Assembly (NCBI GenBank): GCA_016802295.1
Contig: JAESIW010000194.1
Coordinates: forward strand, 1-64,000
Length of the DNA: 64,000 bases
Reading direction: 5' to 3'
DNA from: Brachionus rotundiformis
Lineage: Eukaryota; Rotifera; Eurotatoria; Ploima; Brachionidae
Under the pieces are notes generated by a model. It ran no database searches. It had not been told where the DNA came from and worked only from the letters and a program-made list of their open reading frames with translations. Of the stretch, positions 50,901 through 62,500 are shown piece by piece; the stretch's first letter is position 1; each line of letters begins with the position of its first letter. The translations under genes were made by a program, and so were the position numbers.

Positions 50901-52880
50901 TGCAGCCTTAGCATTAAGAATGATATGAGCTCAAGAGACAAATTAGATAAAGAAGGAAAATAAATGTCTAAGATCAAATTTATTTGGTCATGCTCAAAAT
51001 TACGAATAAAAGGCTTAGATTATTTTTTAATTGTCTAAAACTAATTGCAGCAGCATATTTTAATGGTCAGCATTTTGCTTAATTTATTTTTCTCATATTT
51101 TGGATACAAAGTAATGATTGACTTAGTTTGCTCATATTCATTACATTTTATTATTCAACAAAAAGTTAAATATTCATTTAAATTAATAAATCTTGTGCAT
51201 GATTATTAAAATTTCATGATGACCCTCAGAGAATGTCATACAGAATGAAGATATTATCCTGCCTTGTTAATAAAACAGGTTTATCTAATTCTTCGAAAAT
51301 TTTCTATCTATATTTATTTTTATATTTAATTTTTAACTCTAAATAATTGTTAAACAATTCAAGTGACTTTTTTATTGGCATCTTGATGTTCATTTCAGAA
51401 AGTTATAAAAAATAAAGGATGGATGTTTGCCAAAAAGAATTTTTTAATGGCAAATTGAAGTTTGTGATAATTATGATCCCTAATAAGATTACCAACAAAC
51501 ATTGGAACAAACTTTTTACTCTAATATTTCTATAGTAATAATTCTGAGTGCAAAGAGGCTAAACAGATGATTTAAAAGTGTTTTTTGTAGTAAAAAAACA
51601 CTTTTCTCTACTTCTACCATTTGTGTTAATTTTTTTCGGAATATATTTTCTTTGACCATAATTGGTAAATGTACTCAATATATTAATAGATTAAAATATA
51701 AATTAAAAGCTATATTTTTATTTAAAAATTTTTATCAAGCCATTTGACTTGACTTTGTCACAAAAAATTATTAAATTACTGATATAGGAACAAAAACTAA
51801 ACAATTTTAAGATTTCTGTTTGTAAAAATTTTCTAATAAACTGCTTACAAAAAATCCATCTATATTTATTTTTTAATGCTAAATAATTTTTTTGTCTTTG
51901 AAAAATTTTTTATTGACTTTTCCCAACGTCTGGACTTGACTAATATTCAAACCAGAGTTTTAAAAAATTCCAAGCACCTCTATTTACTTTAATTGTTAGG
52001 TTAGTTTTAAATCTTATTTTTATTTATCTAGTTAATTTATTAAATTTAAAAAAAAATTTATTATTCATATTTTTGTAGAATGTTTATAAATTTGGCATAT
52101 TTTTTTTTCCAAAAATTGGTTGCTTTTGAAAAAAACATGTTCTATCCAAATGTCAAGCTTAAATTGCGCTGAATCAAACGAAAATGCCAAAATTAGACAA
52201 TTATCTATCTTAATATATTAAAATATTATTAATTTTGAATCTGGTTTTCAAGCCGCTCTAACATTTAATATATTCTTCAAATAAAATTTTGATTACTTAA
52301 TTGCTAATCTTAAATTACTTTGCTTAAGATAAAAAAGTAATTAAATTTTGATCTGCGTGTGCTCATTAACTCTTACAAAATTGCACTAGAGATAAGAAAC
52401 AGAAAAATCAATTTTGTTTAAAAAAAAATATACATACCAGGATAAAAATAAATGTACCACGATACCACTTTTTCTGTGCCGTCGCTGCGACGCGCAGTAA
52501 ACTGGTACCTGCCTGTAAAATCAGGGCTAAGCTGGTCCGAAAATTTCAACCTCAGACTCGGCGTCTCGTCGGCCACGGCTTGAAGCTTAAAATACTCTAT
52601 TAATTTTCCAAGATGGTAAATTTTGCCAAATTACCTTTGTGCGCACATGAGACAAGCCAGTAAACTTGAAATCAATTTTCTCAAAGACAGACCCATCGGC
52701 CCAGCTTGTAATGTACAAATTTTGCCGGTTGACCTCCTGGTTATTCAGCTTGACTATGTAGACATTGGCAGAATGGCTCTCGACCAGGCCCGGGTCGCTG
52801 AACTGCACCGAAAAGTCTTGGGCCAGAGCGCCCAAGACCGTCAAAAAAGACAATATAGCTGTAATTAATTCAAAACTCAT
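35910..52880 (-). CDS. Receptor tyrosine kinase, VEGFR/PDGFR class
   Basis: Fourteen exons join in phase to 1501 residues: 52880-52635, 52585-52438, 50490-50351, 50299-50003, 49938-49749, 49700-49407, 47621-46342, 46290-46146, 44061-43807, 37654-37152, 37092-37025, 36974-36822, 36762-36657, 36590-35910. Signal peptide, then an Ig-like ectodomain (clearest last domain: LDCDY ... DSGTYECRV), a furin-like RRKR site (516-519), transmembrane helix (829-855) and a split kinase domain. Kinase: GEGNFGKV (918-925), VAVK Lys995, HRDLAARN (Asp1129), DFG (Asp1147), WSFGIVLWEIF. It carries a ~45-residue kinase insert, as in class III/V receptors. Oddities: ~50 extra residues between the Gly loop and VAVK, and APPE where MAPE is usual. 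The tail has many Y-x-x-P and two Y-x-N motifs. A growth-factor receptor at the plasma membrane; ligand unknown. Confidence 0.94.
40489..40497 (+). promoter_or_regulatory. Minimal upstream ORF before the GPCR
   Basis: ATG TCT TAG ends two bases before the GPCR start. An acceptor-like tctaaatttag lies at 40476-40486, so the transcript may begin (by cis- or trans-splicing) just before this two-codon ORF. It could modulate initiation. Confidence 0.35.
40499..41857 (+). CDS. Rhodopsin-like (class A) G-protein-coupled receptor, intronless
   Basis: A single 452-residue frame. Seven hydrophobic segments are visible: ELVFIVLIAVLTIPANIFLF (TM1), TTIVFYLILNTLFQLL (TM2), a Cys-led SNYLVFMLSLNRCL (TM3), YLTLFLFCICTIANVF (TM4), FWSIIVYNMFFSIVPALGN (TM5), CIAFSLSHVFLFLPYSIIEM (TM6) and YFFYCSKFYLLFLVSF (TM7). 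The DRY box is NRC and the NPxxY region is SKFYLLF, both divergent, as in many invertebrate peptide-receptor-like GPCRs. N-glycosylation sites (NVTST) precede TM1. Intracellular loop 3 is long and charged. ATGATG offers two starts. It lies wholly inside an intron of the RTK on the opposite strand. Ligand unknown. Confidence 0.85.
   Translation: MMGPSNVTSTTLSQLAIIEELKHNTWDYMTELVFIVLIAVLTIPANIFLFFFYMRKIIRYKQIKHLNVGYVRIANSFHTYMIEICSFDTTIVFYLILNTLFQLLYHLKKTNYESVYDVSNFTCKFFIYTLRISGAMSNYLVFMLSLNRCLLILFPFRPFDPNSHRLCLNTKYLTLFLFCICTIANVFRLELLNVNNSQVQTKKMPTQPLFDYELFDNKSSEAIFNMVQTLSEQTKASECGPNIRSISFTIGDSTNALFWSIIVYNMFFSIVPALGNLALSVYLIKKRSELKKKLVIFIDLVKSAKKNDKINKSQPEVNNYEEIEEINENKKDFQLNEFHTEFLKTCTPCIAFSLSHVFLFLPYSIIEMVNQVEPSLAYMSVLQYMTYIRYFFYCSKFYLLFLVSFRFRREFRKIFRRLQKTRKRCRDSLNLELKHLNDLNTINSVIMNNLKN
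41865..41870 (+). terminator. Candidate polyadenylation signal for the GPCR
   Basis: AATAAA eight bases after the stop codon, compatible with a very short 3' UTR. Confidence 0.45.
41880..42890. other. AT-rich intron sequence with inverted repeat
   Basis: No gene. The word ttattttgaaaaaaattgtttt (about 42539-42560) recurs inverted as aaacaatttttttcaaaataa (42657-42678), suggesting a small decayed palindromic element. Confidence 0.5.
42895..43480 (+). pseudogene. Tc1/mariner-like transposase relic
   Basis: Across several frames the plus strand reads STKKRYDETATVCDPSRSGV, PRKLTV, RNDPTFSYQKLATDFN, ISKSTVLRFLKKKSLESHTAV-KKPL and RYKLCKHTLNWKVNDWSRV, followed by a GCIFFKGTG element. This is the standard Tc1 order: paired HTH, GRPR-like linker, then DDE core (the FSDE box is corrupted). 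Multiple stops and shifts. Confidence 0.85.
43500..43705 (+). repeat. LINE 3' end fragment
   Basis: About 200 bp similar to 12590-12780: a Phe/Asn-rich terminus followed by gtgttaatnggtctt ... cactagcctgttgattaacc. It abuts the Tc1 relic, so one inserted beside or into the other. Confidence 0.75.
44062..46145. other. RTK intron 8 with LINE debris
   Basis: The 2.1-kb intron holds the LINE relic listed next. A 65-codon frame at 45691-45888 is hydrophobic then Lys/Arg-rich, which looks like chance translation of biased sequence. Confidence 0.6.
44535..45530 (-). pseudogene. Decayed CR1-like LINE 3' portion
   Basis: The minus strand at 45290-45470 reads NERLKLLDLMSLE, RRVSRDLIQMYKIINVLERI and FVNGINYTSKYSQHF, the C-terminal signature of CR1/L2-type LINEs. 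About 650 bp downstream on that strand, around 44545-44580, is a (GATGA)n tract next to ctattggcgtcgccaatag, possibly the microsatellite-like 3' end typical of such elements. Confidence 0.6.
47380..47391 (-). other. Furin-like cleavage site codons in the RTK ectodomain
   Basis: Codons for Arg516-Arg-Lys-Arg519 followed by Ser-Gly fit the R-x-K/R-R furin consensus. It lies in the ectodomain, about 310 residues before the transmembrane helix. Confidence 0.7.
47622..49406. other. RTK intron 6
   Basis: 1.8 kb. Contains a block (about 47750-48250) similar to part of intron 2 and a coding-like stretch at 48817-49008 (63 codons, Lys/Ser-rich) of unknown origin. No intact gene. Confidence 0.5.
50491..52437. 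other. RTK intron 2
   Basis: 1.95 kb, AT-rich, without coding potential. Shares tgatatgagctcaagagaca with intron 6. An inverted pair ttttaatatttgtac / gtacaaatattaaaa lies around 50685 and 50810. Confidence 0.5.
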
Positions 52881-53516
52881 TTAACTTTAATCAATTAATC
52901 AAATTTAAATGCACATAACTATTCTAAATTTTTCATCAATTAAAAGATACTTGGTAAATTATGAGTTTAAATTTAATAAAGCCCACAAATAATTGAAAAC
53001 AAGATTAGAATAAAATGATAAAAGTTTATTCACCTAAACTAAAATTTTATTTCTAACATAACTTATTATAATATTAAAAAAAAAATTATTTTTTTTAAAG
53101 TTACCTTAAAAGGTTTTAGTATATGAATATTTTTGTTCATCAAAAGTATTCACTAGATTTTTATATTTGACTAGATTGAGTAATGAATCATACTGGCACA
53201 GCCAGTGTGTGATTCACTTTGCCAGCCTAATCTGGCACTCGGCTATTTTGGACATTAGAGCTGCCTGATTCTGGATCTCTTCTAATAAATGCATTATGAG
53301 CAGCATACTTGATTTTGACCTAATTGTAGAATGTATTTTCTTGAACATAAAATTTTCCAATTATTTATTTATAAGAAAAAATGTCCATATATTATTATTT
53401 TCTAGCTAGTATGCCCCAATTCCCATTTAATTTAAAAAAAATCTACTCGAATTTAGAAAATTTATTATTTTGAAATCAATTAAGTCATTTAAGGTAGAAA
53501 AAAAATCCATTTATTT
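52881..53516. other. RTK upstream region / NUP133 3' flank
   Basis: The only gap between two genes on the same strand. It should carry the RTK promoter. A hairpin gaatca-t-ACTGG-caca-gCCAGT-...-tgattc lies at 53185-53215. NUP133 polyadenylation signals overlap or closely follow its stop codon (AATAAA at 53515-53510, minus). Confidence 0.5.
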
Positions 53517-56500
53517 TTATTCCAGCATTTCGAAGCATGCCTGAAGTAGATAAGAAAACTTGTTGTTTTGAGCTAAATGCTCGAGCAACTCGTGGTTCGA
53601 TATGCTCTCATGCAGCGCCAATAGTCTTTCCATACTTTCCCCTAATTAAGAAATTATTAATCATTTTTTAAAAAATTTTATCTTCTATAAACAAAAAAAA
53701 CTCAAATTAGATTCGACAAGCTTAAATAGCCTTGCTGAAAAATTAAACATTGGTATTTTTTGGCCAAGTGGTAGAGTGATCTGTCACTACTTTTCGACAA
53801 CCTATTTAAATCAATTCTTAATAAAATATGACTACTTGTTTGAACATAACTAAACTTTACTTATCTTACTTTTTTCTATTTGCTATAATTTAGTTTTATT
53901 TGTTTTAATTTTTTTCATTTAAGTTATCAGCAATTTATTATTAACTTTATTATATCTAATTTACATAATCTACATTTATTATCAGGAAAAATAAATATTC
54001 TAAAGCTCTAAATCATTTACAAAAAATTAAAAGAGCCTGAGAGAGAGATTTTGAATAAAAAATTTTGATAGAAAATTCCCATGACAAAGCGATGTTGCTG
54101 AAAGATCTAGATTCAGTATGCCAATGGACATGGGACTATGTGGTGATAAGTGCAGAGTGATACATTTTGGCAGACTAAATGCAATGCATATACTTATGTC
54201 ATATTGCCAAGGAGCGGGTAGGATTCTTGGCAAGTTGAGTGAAAGAAGTGTGAGAGGCGATTTGATTGAAATGTAAAAATTGGTGAATGGACTAGAAAAG
54301 ATAAGCCTGGTCAGATATCTGGTAAATAGATCAGGAATAAGAGGGAAAGCATCGAAACTAGACGTGCCTTTTTTTAGACAGAGTAGTTCTGAGCTGAAAA
54401 AGTTACTGGAAAAAGTGGTACCATCTAAGTCAAAAGTTGCAGGTTTCAAAGCGGTGGTGGGCTCAGACTATCTACATGTTAGGTGTCGCAACTACTAAAG
54501 ATTTTTTACAGATCAAATCCTGATATTTATATTTATTTAAGTAAGATCATTTTTAAATTTTACTCTGGGTTTTGAAATTAAATTTAGGTGAAAACGTGGC
54601 AAAAAAAAATTGAAATTTTCACTTAAATAAACAAACACTGTTTCATAATAATTGATACTTCTTATTTAAGAGTTGAAGTTGGTAAGTGCAGCCTAATACA
54701 TTATGGCAAAATAAATCCAAAGTAGGCATTGTGAAATTTCGTTCTAAGCTTCCAATACAAAAGAAAACTTTTATAATTTTTATTCTAAATATCAAAAACT
54801 TTCTCTGCAAATGAAACAAAGTTGCGGAAGTCTGCAAAATTGCACCCTTTTTAAAAGTGTTAGAAATAAAACACAATTAATTTGCACAGATACAGAGAAA
54901 GTTTTTCATATTTAGAATAAAAATTGTAAAAGTTTTTTTTGTATTGGAAGCTTAGAACGAAATTTCAGTATGCCAGACAGAAATTCACCTTTTAAGTTTG
55001 GTCATCCGCATGCTAGCCAACTAGATTTGTGTCAGCCATAATTGCAAGCCAAATGAGAATGCCAAGTTTTTGCCACAGAACTAGAGAATGTATTGCAAGT
55101 GTATGAGTCTTTGGAAGCATTCAAAAGACTTAACTATTTTCAAAAAGGCCAAGAATTAAATCAGATCAGTCAAATTCATGTGAAAAAAAAATGTGACAGC
55201 AAAATGATGGTACTGACCTGTCCAATTTTTTAAAATTTTCTTGTGTCAAAAAAAAATTTTTTAATTAATTTTATGGTCAAAATGAAAATGACTTTTTGTA
55301 ATAAAAAAGTGTAATCAATCAATGTTTAATTTATTTTGATTTAATTTCCTTATTATTAATGATCTTTTTAGGTTACAACCACTGAATATAAACTAAAGAA
55401 ATGGGCTTTTTATATAAAAATCCAGACAGACAAAGCAACTTCTGTTCTCTTCGTATGTAAGGCCACATCTTGAATTTGCATCAGCTGTCTGAACCACTTC
55501 TAGTAAAAAGCATATAAATACTCAAGAAAACTTGCAGTCCTGGGTCTACCTACATCCCAAAGGCGCCGAATTAGAGGTTACTTGATTCTCATTGTCTTAA
55601 TCTGGCCCTGCCAGGAGAATCAGAGGGCACTTCAGAAGAATCTCCGGTCAAGAGTGACAAAAGAGTAGAATGGTTTGGATCCGGAAGTAATACAAGTCTC
55701 AACAGTCAATCAATTCAAACAAAGATATGACAATTTCAAGTCAAGTGTTAAGAAAATGTTTATACTTAATACCCGCAAACACTCTTCTAATAATAACAAA
55801 TAACTAGAACTTATAAACTTTTTCAAAACTTTAAAATGATAACCACTTAAACTTTTGGCTTGTTTAAATTTTGCACATTTTTATTTTATTTAAAAAATAC
55901 ATTATTTATGTATCATTTAAAATTCTAAACAATATTTATCTCTTTTGTAGACATTTTTAAACAATTTTTTTCTAAAATTAACTTTTAATTAGGGAACATA
56001 ATTTGAGTTATTTTTTATTTGTATCTTTAATTATTAAATTAAAACAACTTACCACTCATTTTTAATAAATATAATGTTTTGAAAAATTTAGTTTGATTTA
56101 GTTCAGATTCGGGATAATTTAGGTCATACAAATTTTCCCAGCTAAATAGAAAATTTTGAGGGTTAATTAAATGAAAATAAATTAATTGCTTAATAACTTG
56201 TCGCCAAGGATCGAGCGCACCAAAATTTCAACTTTGATCTGTTCTTTTTGAGCATCAGAATAAAACTAATCAAATGATAAAATAAAATAATTTTAAAGCT
56301 ATTTTTTTTTTTTTATAATTACAGTTGATCTATCATCATTTAAGTAATCAATTAATTCAAAAGCTTTTTTGAACTCATTCTCACCAGCATTATCCAAATT
56401 AATATATATCTTTTAATAAAAATGTAAATATTTATTTTAAATTTATTATATTGTAAAATAACTTCAATTAATTTTTCTGCCTTGTAAGCCGGTATTTGGT

Positions 56501-59500
56501 CAATAGGCAGAGAGTTCATGCCCGAGATATTGGAAGCTATGTTTTCAATGTAGCCTAGGTAAGCCAAATACCGGTTTAGGCTCTCGATACGCTGATTGTA
56601 GTCACTGATAAAGCTGTTGCTTGCTATCAAGCTCAATTTGCTCAAGCTGGTCAGCGATTTTTGCTTCATAAAAGAGTCTGACTCGTTGCTGCCCAAATTG
56701 TAGAGGGTTTCTGACGCCTTAGGAAAATTACTTAAAATCTTTGACCAAAAGTTGGTCGATTTACTGGCAAAAAGAGGTTGTTCTTTAAGTCTTTTATCCA
56801 GGAAAGGTACGGGTACTTGTCTATGCATTTGGCAATGTCAGCTCGCTTCAGAAATTGGTTTTTGAACAGAAAGTCCAATTTGGACCGCTCAATGAAGTGT
56901 CGTACCACATGCTCGGCCATTTTCTTAATTTTCAAGTTTAAAATATTATTTTTTGATTCTAAATGATGGTACCGAGTTGGTAAATTTTTCCAAATAGGTA
57001 ACCAACAGGTCTGGCTCGTTTTTCATCTCACAAATAATGGTCAGTGTGCTCAAATCAACAAATTGCTCGGCTAAACGCATTGCGTTGTCTACTTGTTTGT
57101 TTTTTACTTCAAATCAAATATTAAATTTAATAAATATCAATTAATGTTTATCTAATTTAAATGACAAGATAATTTTTAAGATTTTTTTTCAGTTGAATAA
57201 ATGTTTATTTAGCCATATTTTTTGTTTAATGAATAACACCAATTTTTGGTTTCAAAAGAGGCCAAATAAATGATTTACAGAAGAAGACCTGGTCAGAAGG
57301 CTAACTATCCTCCAAAGGGACAATATTTATGTCATGCTTTAGAAAAACCGGGAGGTTTTTTTTTTTAACAAGAGGTCCCAACAAATAACATCTTTAATCC
57401 CAGCTTGGTTAAGCTCCCAAGATACCAACAAAAGTCCAGTTACAAAGAAATACTTCTGTGACACTCTAAAAAATTCCTATTTTTTTTTTGAATCAGAGAA
57501 CTTCGAGGAGGACCTTACTAACATTAACAACATAACCAGGGGTCGTTTCCAAACCGCAGGCTACTAACAACGTCCAACCTCTTGAGCGACCATTCTTTAA
57601 GGTTTCGCCAAATGGCTATCAGAGAGGGTACAGAGCCAAGTACCATTGAGGTAGATTCTTATTCCAGTCTGCAAAGAATTATTTAGGGGTTTTTTGGACC
57701 TCTTGAGTTAACTTATCTTTTTAATCTTTATTCCATTAAAATAGGTATATTTTGCAATAAAAATAAATTAATTTTACTATTTGTTGACTTTAATTATCAA
57801 ATTGCAAAAAAAAATTTAAAAAATGATTACGCTTATAATACAAATAAGAGATAAAGTATAAAGAGCCGAAAAACTCCTCCAGTGTTTGAGTGTCTGGTAA
57901 AGTCTGGGCATATAAACAATGGGCCAGAACAAGAGTTATCAGGAAGAATATGCTAGTGTGGAACTTTTTTCCTAGCAGAGAGACCTGACTCTAAAGTTAG
58001 GCCTATAGCTAATTTCTCAGCATTATCTAAAATTAAGGATCCTTCCAAATTTACATAAAAGTCGGTGTACGAAGCGGGGGCAAGCGAACATTGGCCAAAG
58101 CACTTATGGTACACAAAAATATACTTAAACAGTCAGTTTCATCATTTTTTTATATAAAATTCTTTTTTGGCAAACAATTATGCATCTAAACGATACCAAA
58201 CTTAAAATATTTCTATGAAATTTTTTTTAGAAGCATTGCCTTAAAAGTAAACATAAAATGCTAGACTTATTTGGTATGTCTTTGCCATAAATAACCTACT
58301 TTGGGCCACCATTATAAAAGAGGTTAGTCACTCTAAGATGTCTCGATTCTGCGGGACCTTTTTTCTCGTAGAGAGACTCGGCTTTAAAGTTAGACCAATG
58401 GCTGTCTTTTCAGCTCTAGCCAAAGGACCTGGGAACCTGGGAGATTCCATAACTTTGGCTAGAGCTGAAAAGAAGTCTTAATTTATTATCAATTTGATGC
58501 CTTTTGGACTCTCTTTAGCGCCATGCATCCAGCAAATATTTCTGAATTGTGTACTCAGACATTTACCAAGCATTGGGCCATCTGGATGACTTGCTTTAAG
58601 CACACCGAGATAAAGATCAGCTTCAGTCTTTCTTCGGCATGCTCAGAGACAAATTAAAGAGAGCAAGGAGGCCCCAAAATTTACTAAGGATAAGGTAAAG
58701 CCTTCCGACCACTAAAGACTCCAACCACCCGAAGAGAGCACTGGTGGTACATCTCAATAGTCATCAAGATAGGCAGGTTCCTTACTCGTTAGCATCATAG
58801 GGATCCTCAAGAAATGACCCGAGGCAAAGGATGGGCTAAAATGTTTGCCTATGTTTCTTAGAATAGTTGGTAAAGGCTGTTTTATTGGGCATAAAGCAAG
58901 ACTTACAGTACACTTGTATAAGTTTGGTCTTAATGGAATCATAGGTGACTTTGAGATTCATGTAAGCGGTCTCGTCCTCAATCGAGTCCAGTCTTGTCTC
59001 GTACTCTTCGAACAAAAGGCTGTCTAGTTCAAACAAATTCTGGAGTATTTCTGTCTTTTTTTCCAATGTGCTACAATTAGGTATACCAAACTCGCTACAC
59101 AATTTATGCTGCAAAAACAAAATTAATTTTCAATTTAAAATAAAAAATAGATAACTGAATACTCAAAAATAATATTTTATTATTAACATTTAATTAATAA
59201 AGATAGTAGGAACACTTAAGGGTAACAGCACCAAAAATTGATGGCTTTTATGCTCAAAATTTTTTAAATTAATTAATTTTGTTTATTTTTTTTATTTTAA
59301 AATTCAAAGCAAAAAAAAATAATTTTTGTCCATGGTCTTTATTTATTTTGCCAACAAGTATTATTAATTAGGAAACTATTAATTATCTATCATTACCCAA
59401 TTGAAAGAACCGAGTCTGATTTTCGAAATGGCTTGGCCTACCCTAAGCTGAACAATTGCATGGCATATCATTATTGCGTTAATTTATTAATATTATTGAT

Positions 59501-62500
59501 GAGTATTAATTAAAATTTTTATATCTTTTTTACATACCTGTTTGACACTTAGATTAATAACTGATGGCACAGTTGAGGTTATTTCAGACACAGGTGTGAA
59601 TGTCCACTTGATGTATTCCACATCATCATCTTGGAAATTTTCATACACTTTTTTCTTCTCTTGGCTGTAATTTTGAGATGTTTTTAAAATTTTCTTTTAA
59701 TAAAAAAATATTAATTTTATTTTTTATTAATTGATTATTTTTAATTACTGCAAAAAAATAAGTTGTGTCTATTAAGTAATTAATTGCTTGTTCGGTGCTG
59801 TTGTTTTTGACAACTTCATTTTCAATGGCAAAAAGTGCACTGAAAATTTCATCAACCTTGGACACCCGTCGGTAAAACACGTCATGTGGATAGACCAGCT
59901 TAGAATTGAGGTCATCGCGATTCTTTGTCGTGTACTCAATGGCCAAATTGATAAACTCCTGATTTCTGTATATATTTTTTAATAAATTAAAATTTTATTG
60001 ACCATTTTATGATACCTTATGTACAATTGGTCTCTGATGACCAAAGCTATTTGCAGCTTTTCGGCATGCTCTTGCAGGGCTAGTTTGCTTCTAATCTCTC
60101 GTCCGTTGTACAAAACAGTACTTAGCTTTTAAAAGATTAATTAATTTGCTTGTGGCAAACAAGTTCACCATTACCTTGTCCCAGAGATGGAATTTTTTCA
60201 AAAAGGCTATGAAATATTCGTGAAGGCGAACTTTTCCTTTAAGCTGATTGGAAATTATAATGTTGGTGTTCATCGATTTGGCCTTGGTCAACTCAGCCCA
60301 CCTTGGATCGTGAGCTGGTGCGTCATCGATCAACTTTTCGCTCAGTTCTACACATATAAAATCTAGCTTTCGGTCTGCCAAATCAACTGTCAATAGTTCA
60401 TCAATCAAAAGCTGGCTGTCTCTCTAAAATTTTTTAAAAATAATTTTTTTATTTATCTTTTATTCCCATTTTTTGTTCATAAGCAAAAATTATTCCAATT
60501 TTCATGATGGTTTTGTTCCAAATTTTGGTCATAAAAGCTAAATAATGTGTCAAATGCTTAATTTAATTTTTTTTATTTCTGACCAATATGATTCCAAGCC
60601 TAAAATTTTATTTTATTATTCTGGAAAACTATGTAAAAATTGCATAGTTATGGTCTATTAACACATTGATTAGACTTCTGGTTATATTTTATCTAAATTG
60701 ACCAGAATGACCAATTAGATGACAAAGACCAAGACCTTCTCTTACTTCAGCACTATCAGTTTTTATGAAAAAACCAAACAACATCTCAAATAGATGGTCA
60801 ATGAGTAGAATTATTTATTAGGCAATTTATATCCAGCTTATAATGGTAAAAAATCAATTTATTAAGCTAAAGCCTACAACAAAATATCTTTAATGTGAAA
60901 ATTAATATTCTAGTGTGGTATTTTGGCTAAATTGGAGTCTGGTTCCTTTACCAATTTGTACCAAACCAGGTGTTGTGAATTTCAAAAACAAACAGAACAA
61001 AAATTCTTCCTTTTATGATAAATTAAAATTTACTAAAATAAAATATATTTAAAAAATGCTGCAACATACTTTGTGGCATCTTTTTTACCAAAAATAAAAA
61101 CTTATTCTTTTTTTAGGTAAACAAAATCAATAATCAATTTAGTCTTGTTATAATTAAGCTATACTTTTTGTCTTTTATCTACATCAGAAAAAATATGTTG
61201 AACTATTTTTTTAAATATATTTTATTTTAGATTTTAAGGATGTGCTAATTAATTAGATTCCATCACTATTACTACAATTATAACATCCAAAAATGCATTT
61301 GACCAGTTAAATGTACCACTAAACAAAACTTTGCGCCTCTTGCCTTAGCTCTGACCACATGTTTGGATCGATGCTCAAAAACATTCTTCTAAATCTTATT
61401 TCTACCATAGGAAAAAAAATTCAAAATAATTATAACTTAAAATTTCAAATTATTGACCATTGGCTATCTATATACTCTCAAGTATCTCTAACTGATGAGT
61501 TGATACAAAAAGTGTTTTCTCTTAAAATATCATGGACATGGAACGATTTGCCATTAGAATGCTGAAGATAAAACTGTTCCAAATGCTGGATACAAATCAA
61601 AAGGATATGAAATTGTATATCAGAAGTAATAATTAAACCATTGGAGACAATGATAAAACGATTCATTCAGAATCATAAAATGATCATTGGTCATGCAGTT
61701 ATGGGTACTGCATGACATAAACTTAGAAAGAAAGGTTCTTTGGCAAATAACTTTCATATCAGGGCTTAATTAATTTTGAAAGTAAACAACAGATTTTGGC
61801 AAATGTTGGATACACATATTTTGATCAGATTTGTTCAAAACACATTAACAAAATATATTTTCTTAAATAATTAACTAGTATTATTAATCAATCTTTGAAA
61901 AAATTACTACGGAATTGTAAAATAGTTATCTTTTGAGAAAATATTTTTGTGAAATAGGTGCAAAAGAAAAAAACTGTAAAAATGGTGCCATAAACATGGT
62001 ACAGCATTAGCTTCAAATCTTAAGCCTAATAAAGTTAGATTTTCCTATTTAATTATTTGTTTATTTTTAATAAATAGTTAATAATTAAATAAAGAAAAAA
62101 TCACCTCTTCTTTTTTCAAGTAGCATTGAAAGGATTCCTTGAGCTTGTTCAAAGCCAGCTGTTCACCTGTGGCCAAATTGCTAAAAGTAAAGTCAAACGT
62201 GTGTCTGGGCGTACCCCTGTAGAAGGAAGTGTCCTCTCCAAGGCTTTGCACAGACGAATTCAAATCATTAAAATGATAATTGCTAACATTTGACTTTATC
62301 TGAGACATTTCCAATGACTGGTCGGCTCTCACGCCAGAAAAGCTCTCCTCGTCGATACTCAGCCGCAGTGAGTTGTCTTTTACTTTTAAAATTTCGTGGT
62401 TTAGGGAGAAAAAAATCAAATCATGGTCACAAAAATTGCTCGCTATTATCCGATCACCAAGTGTGTTGAACTTAGACTCGCCAGTGAATTCCAAAGTTGG

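Larger units (their letters stand above)
53642..56052. other. NUP133 last intron with LINE and MITE insertions
   Basis: 2.4 kb separating the final 41-codon exon from the rest. Contains the LINE relic and MITE listed next; 54970-55800 has GC-balanced stretches with no clear frame. Confidence 0.7.

Noticed and set aside
53761..53806. tRNA-like string ggccaagtggtagagtg resembling an A box
   Set aside because: No B box (GGTTCGAxTCC) or cloverleaf partner follows at the right distance; at most a decayed SINE head.
56732..56828. Apparent frameshift in NUP133 between two overlapping minus-strand frames
   Set aside because: Resolved by a 47-bp GT-AG intron (56764-56718) that joins FLP to ASETLYNLG in phase and restores family similarity.
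59788..59982. Plus-strand frames across NUP133 exons
   Set aside because: Mirror images of exons whose minus-strand translation matches NUP133.
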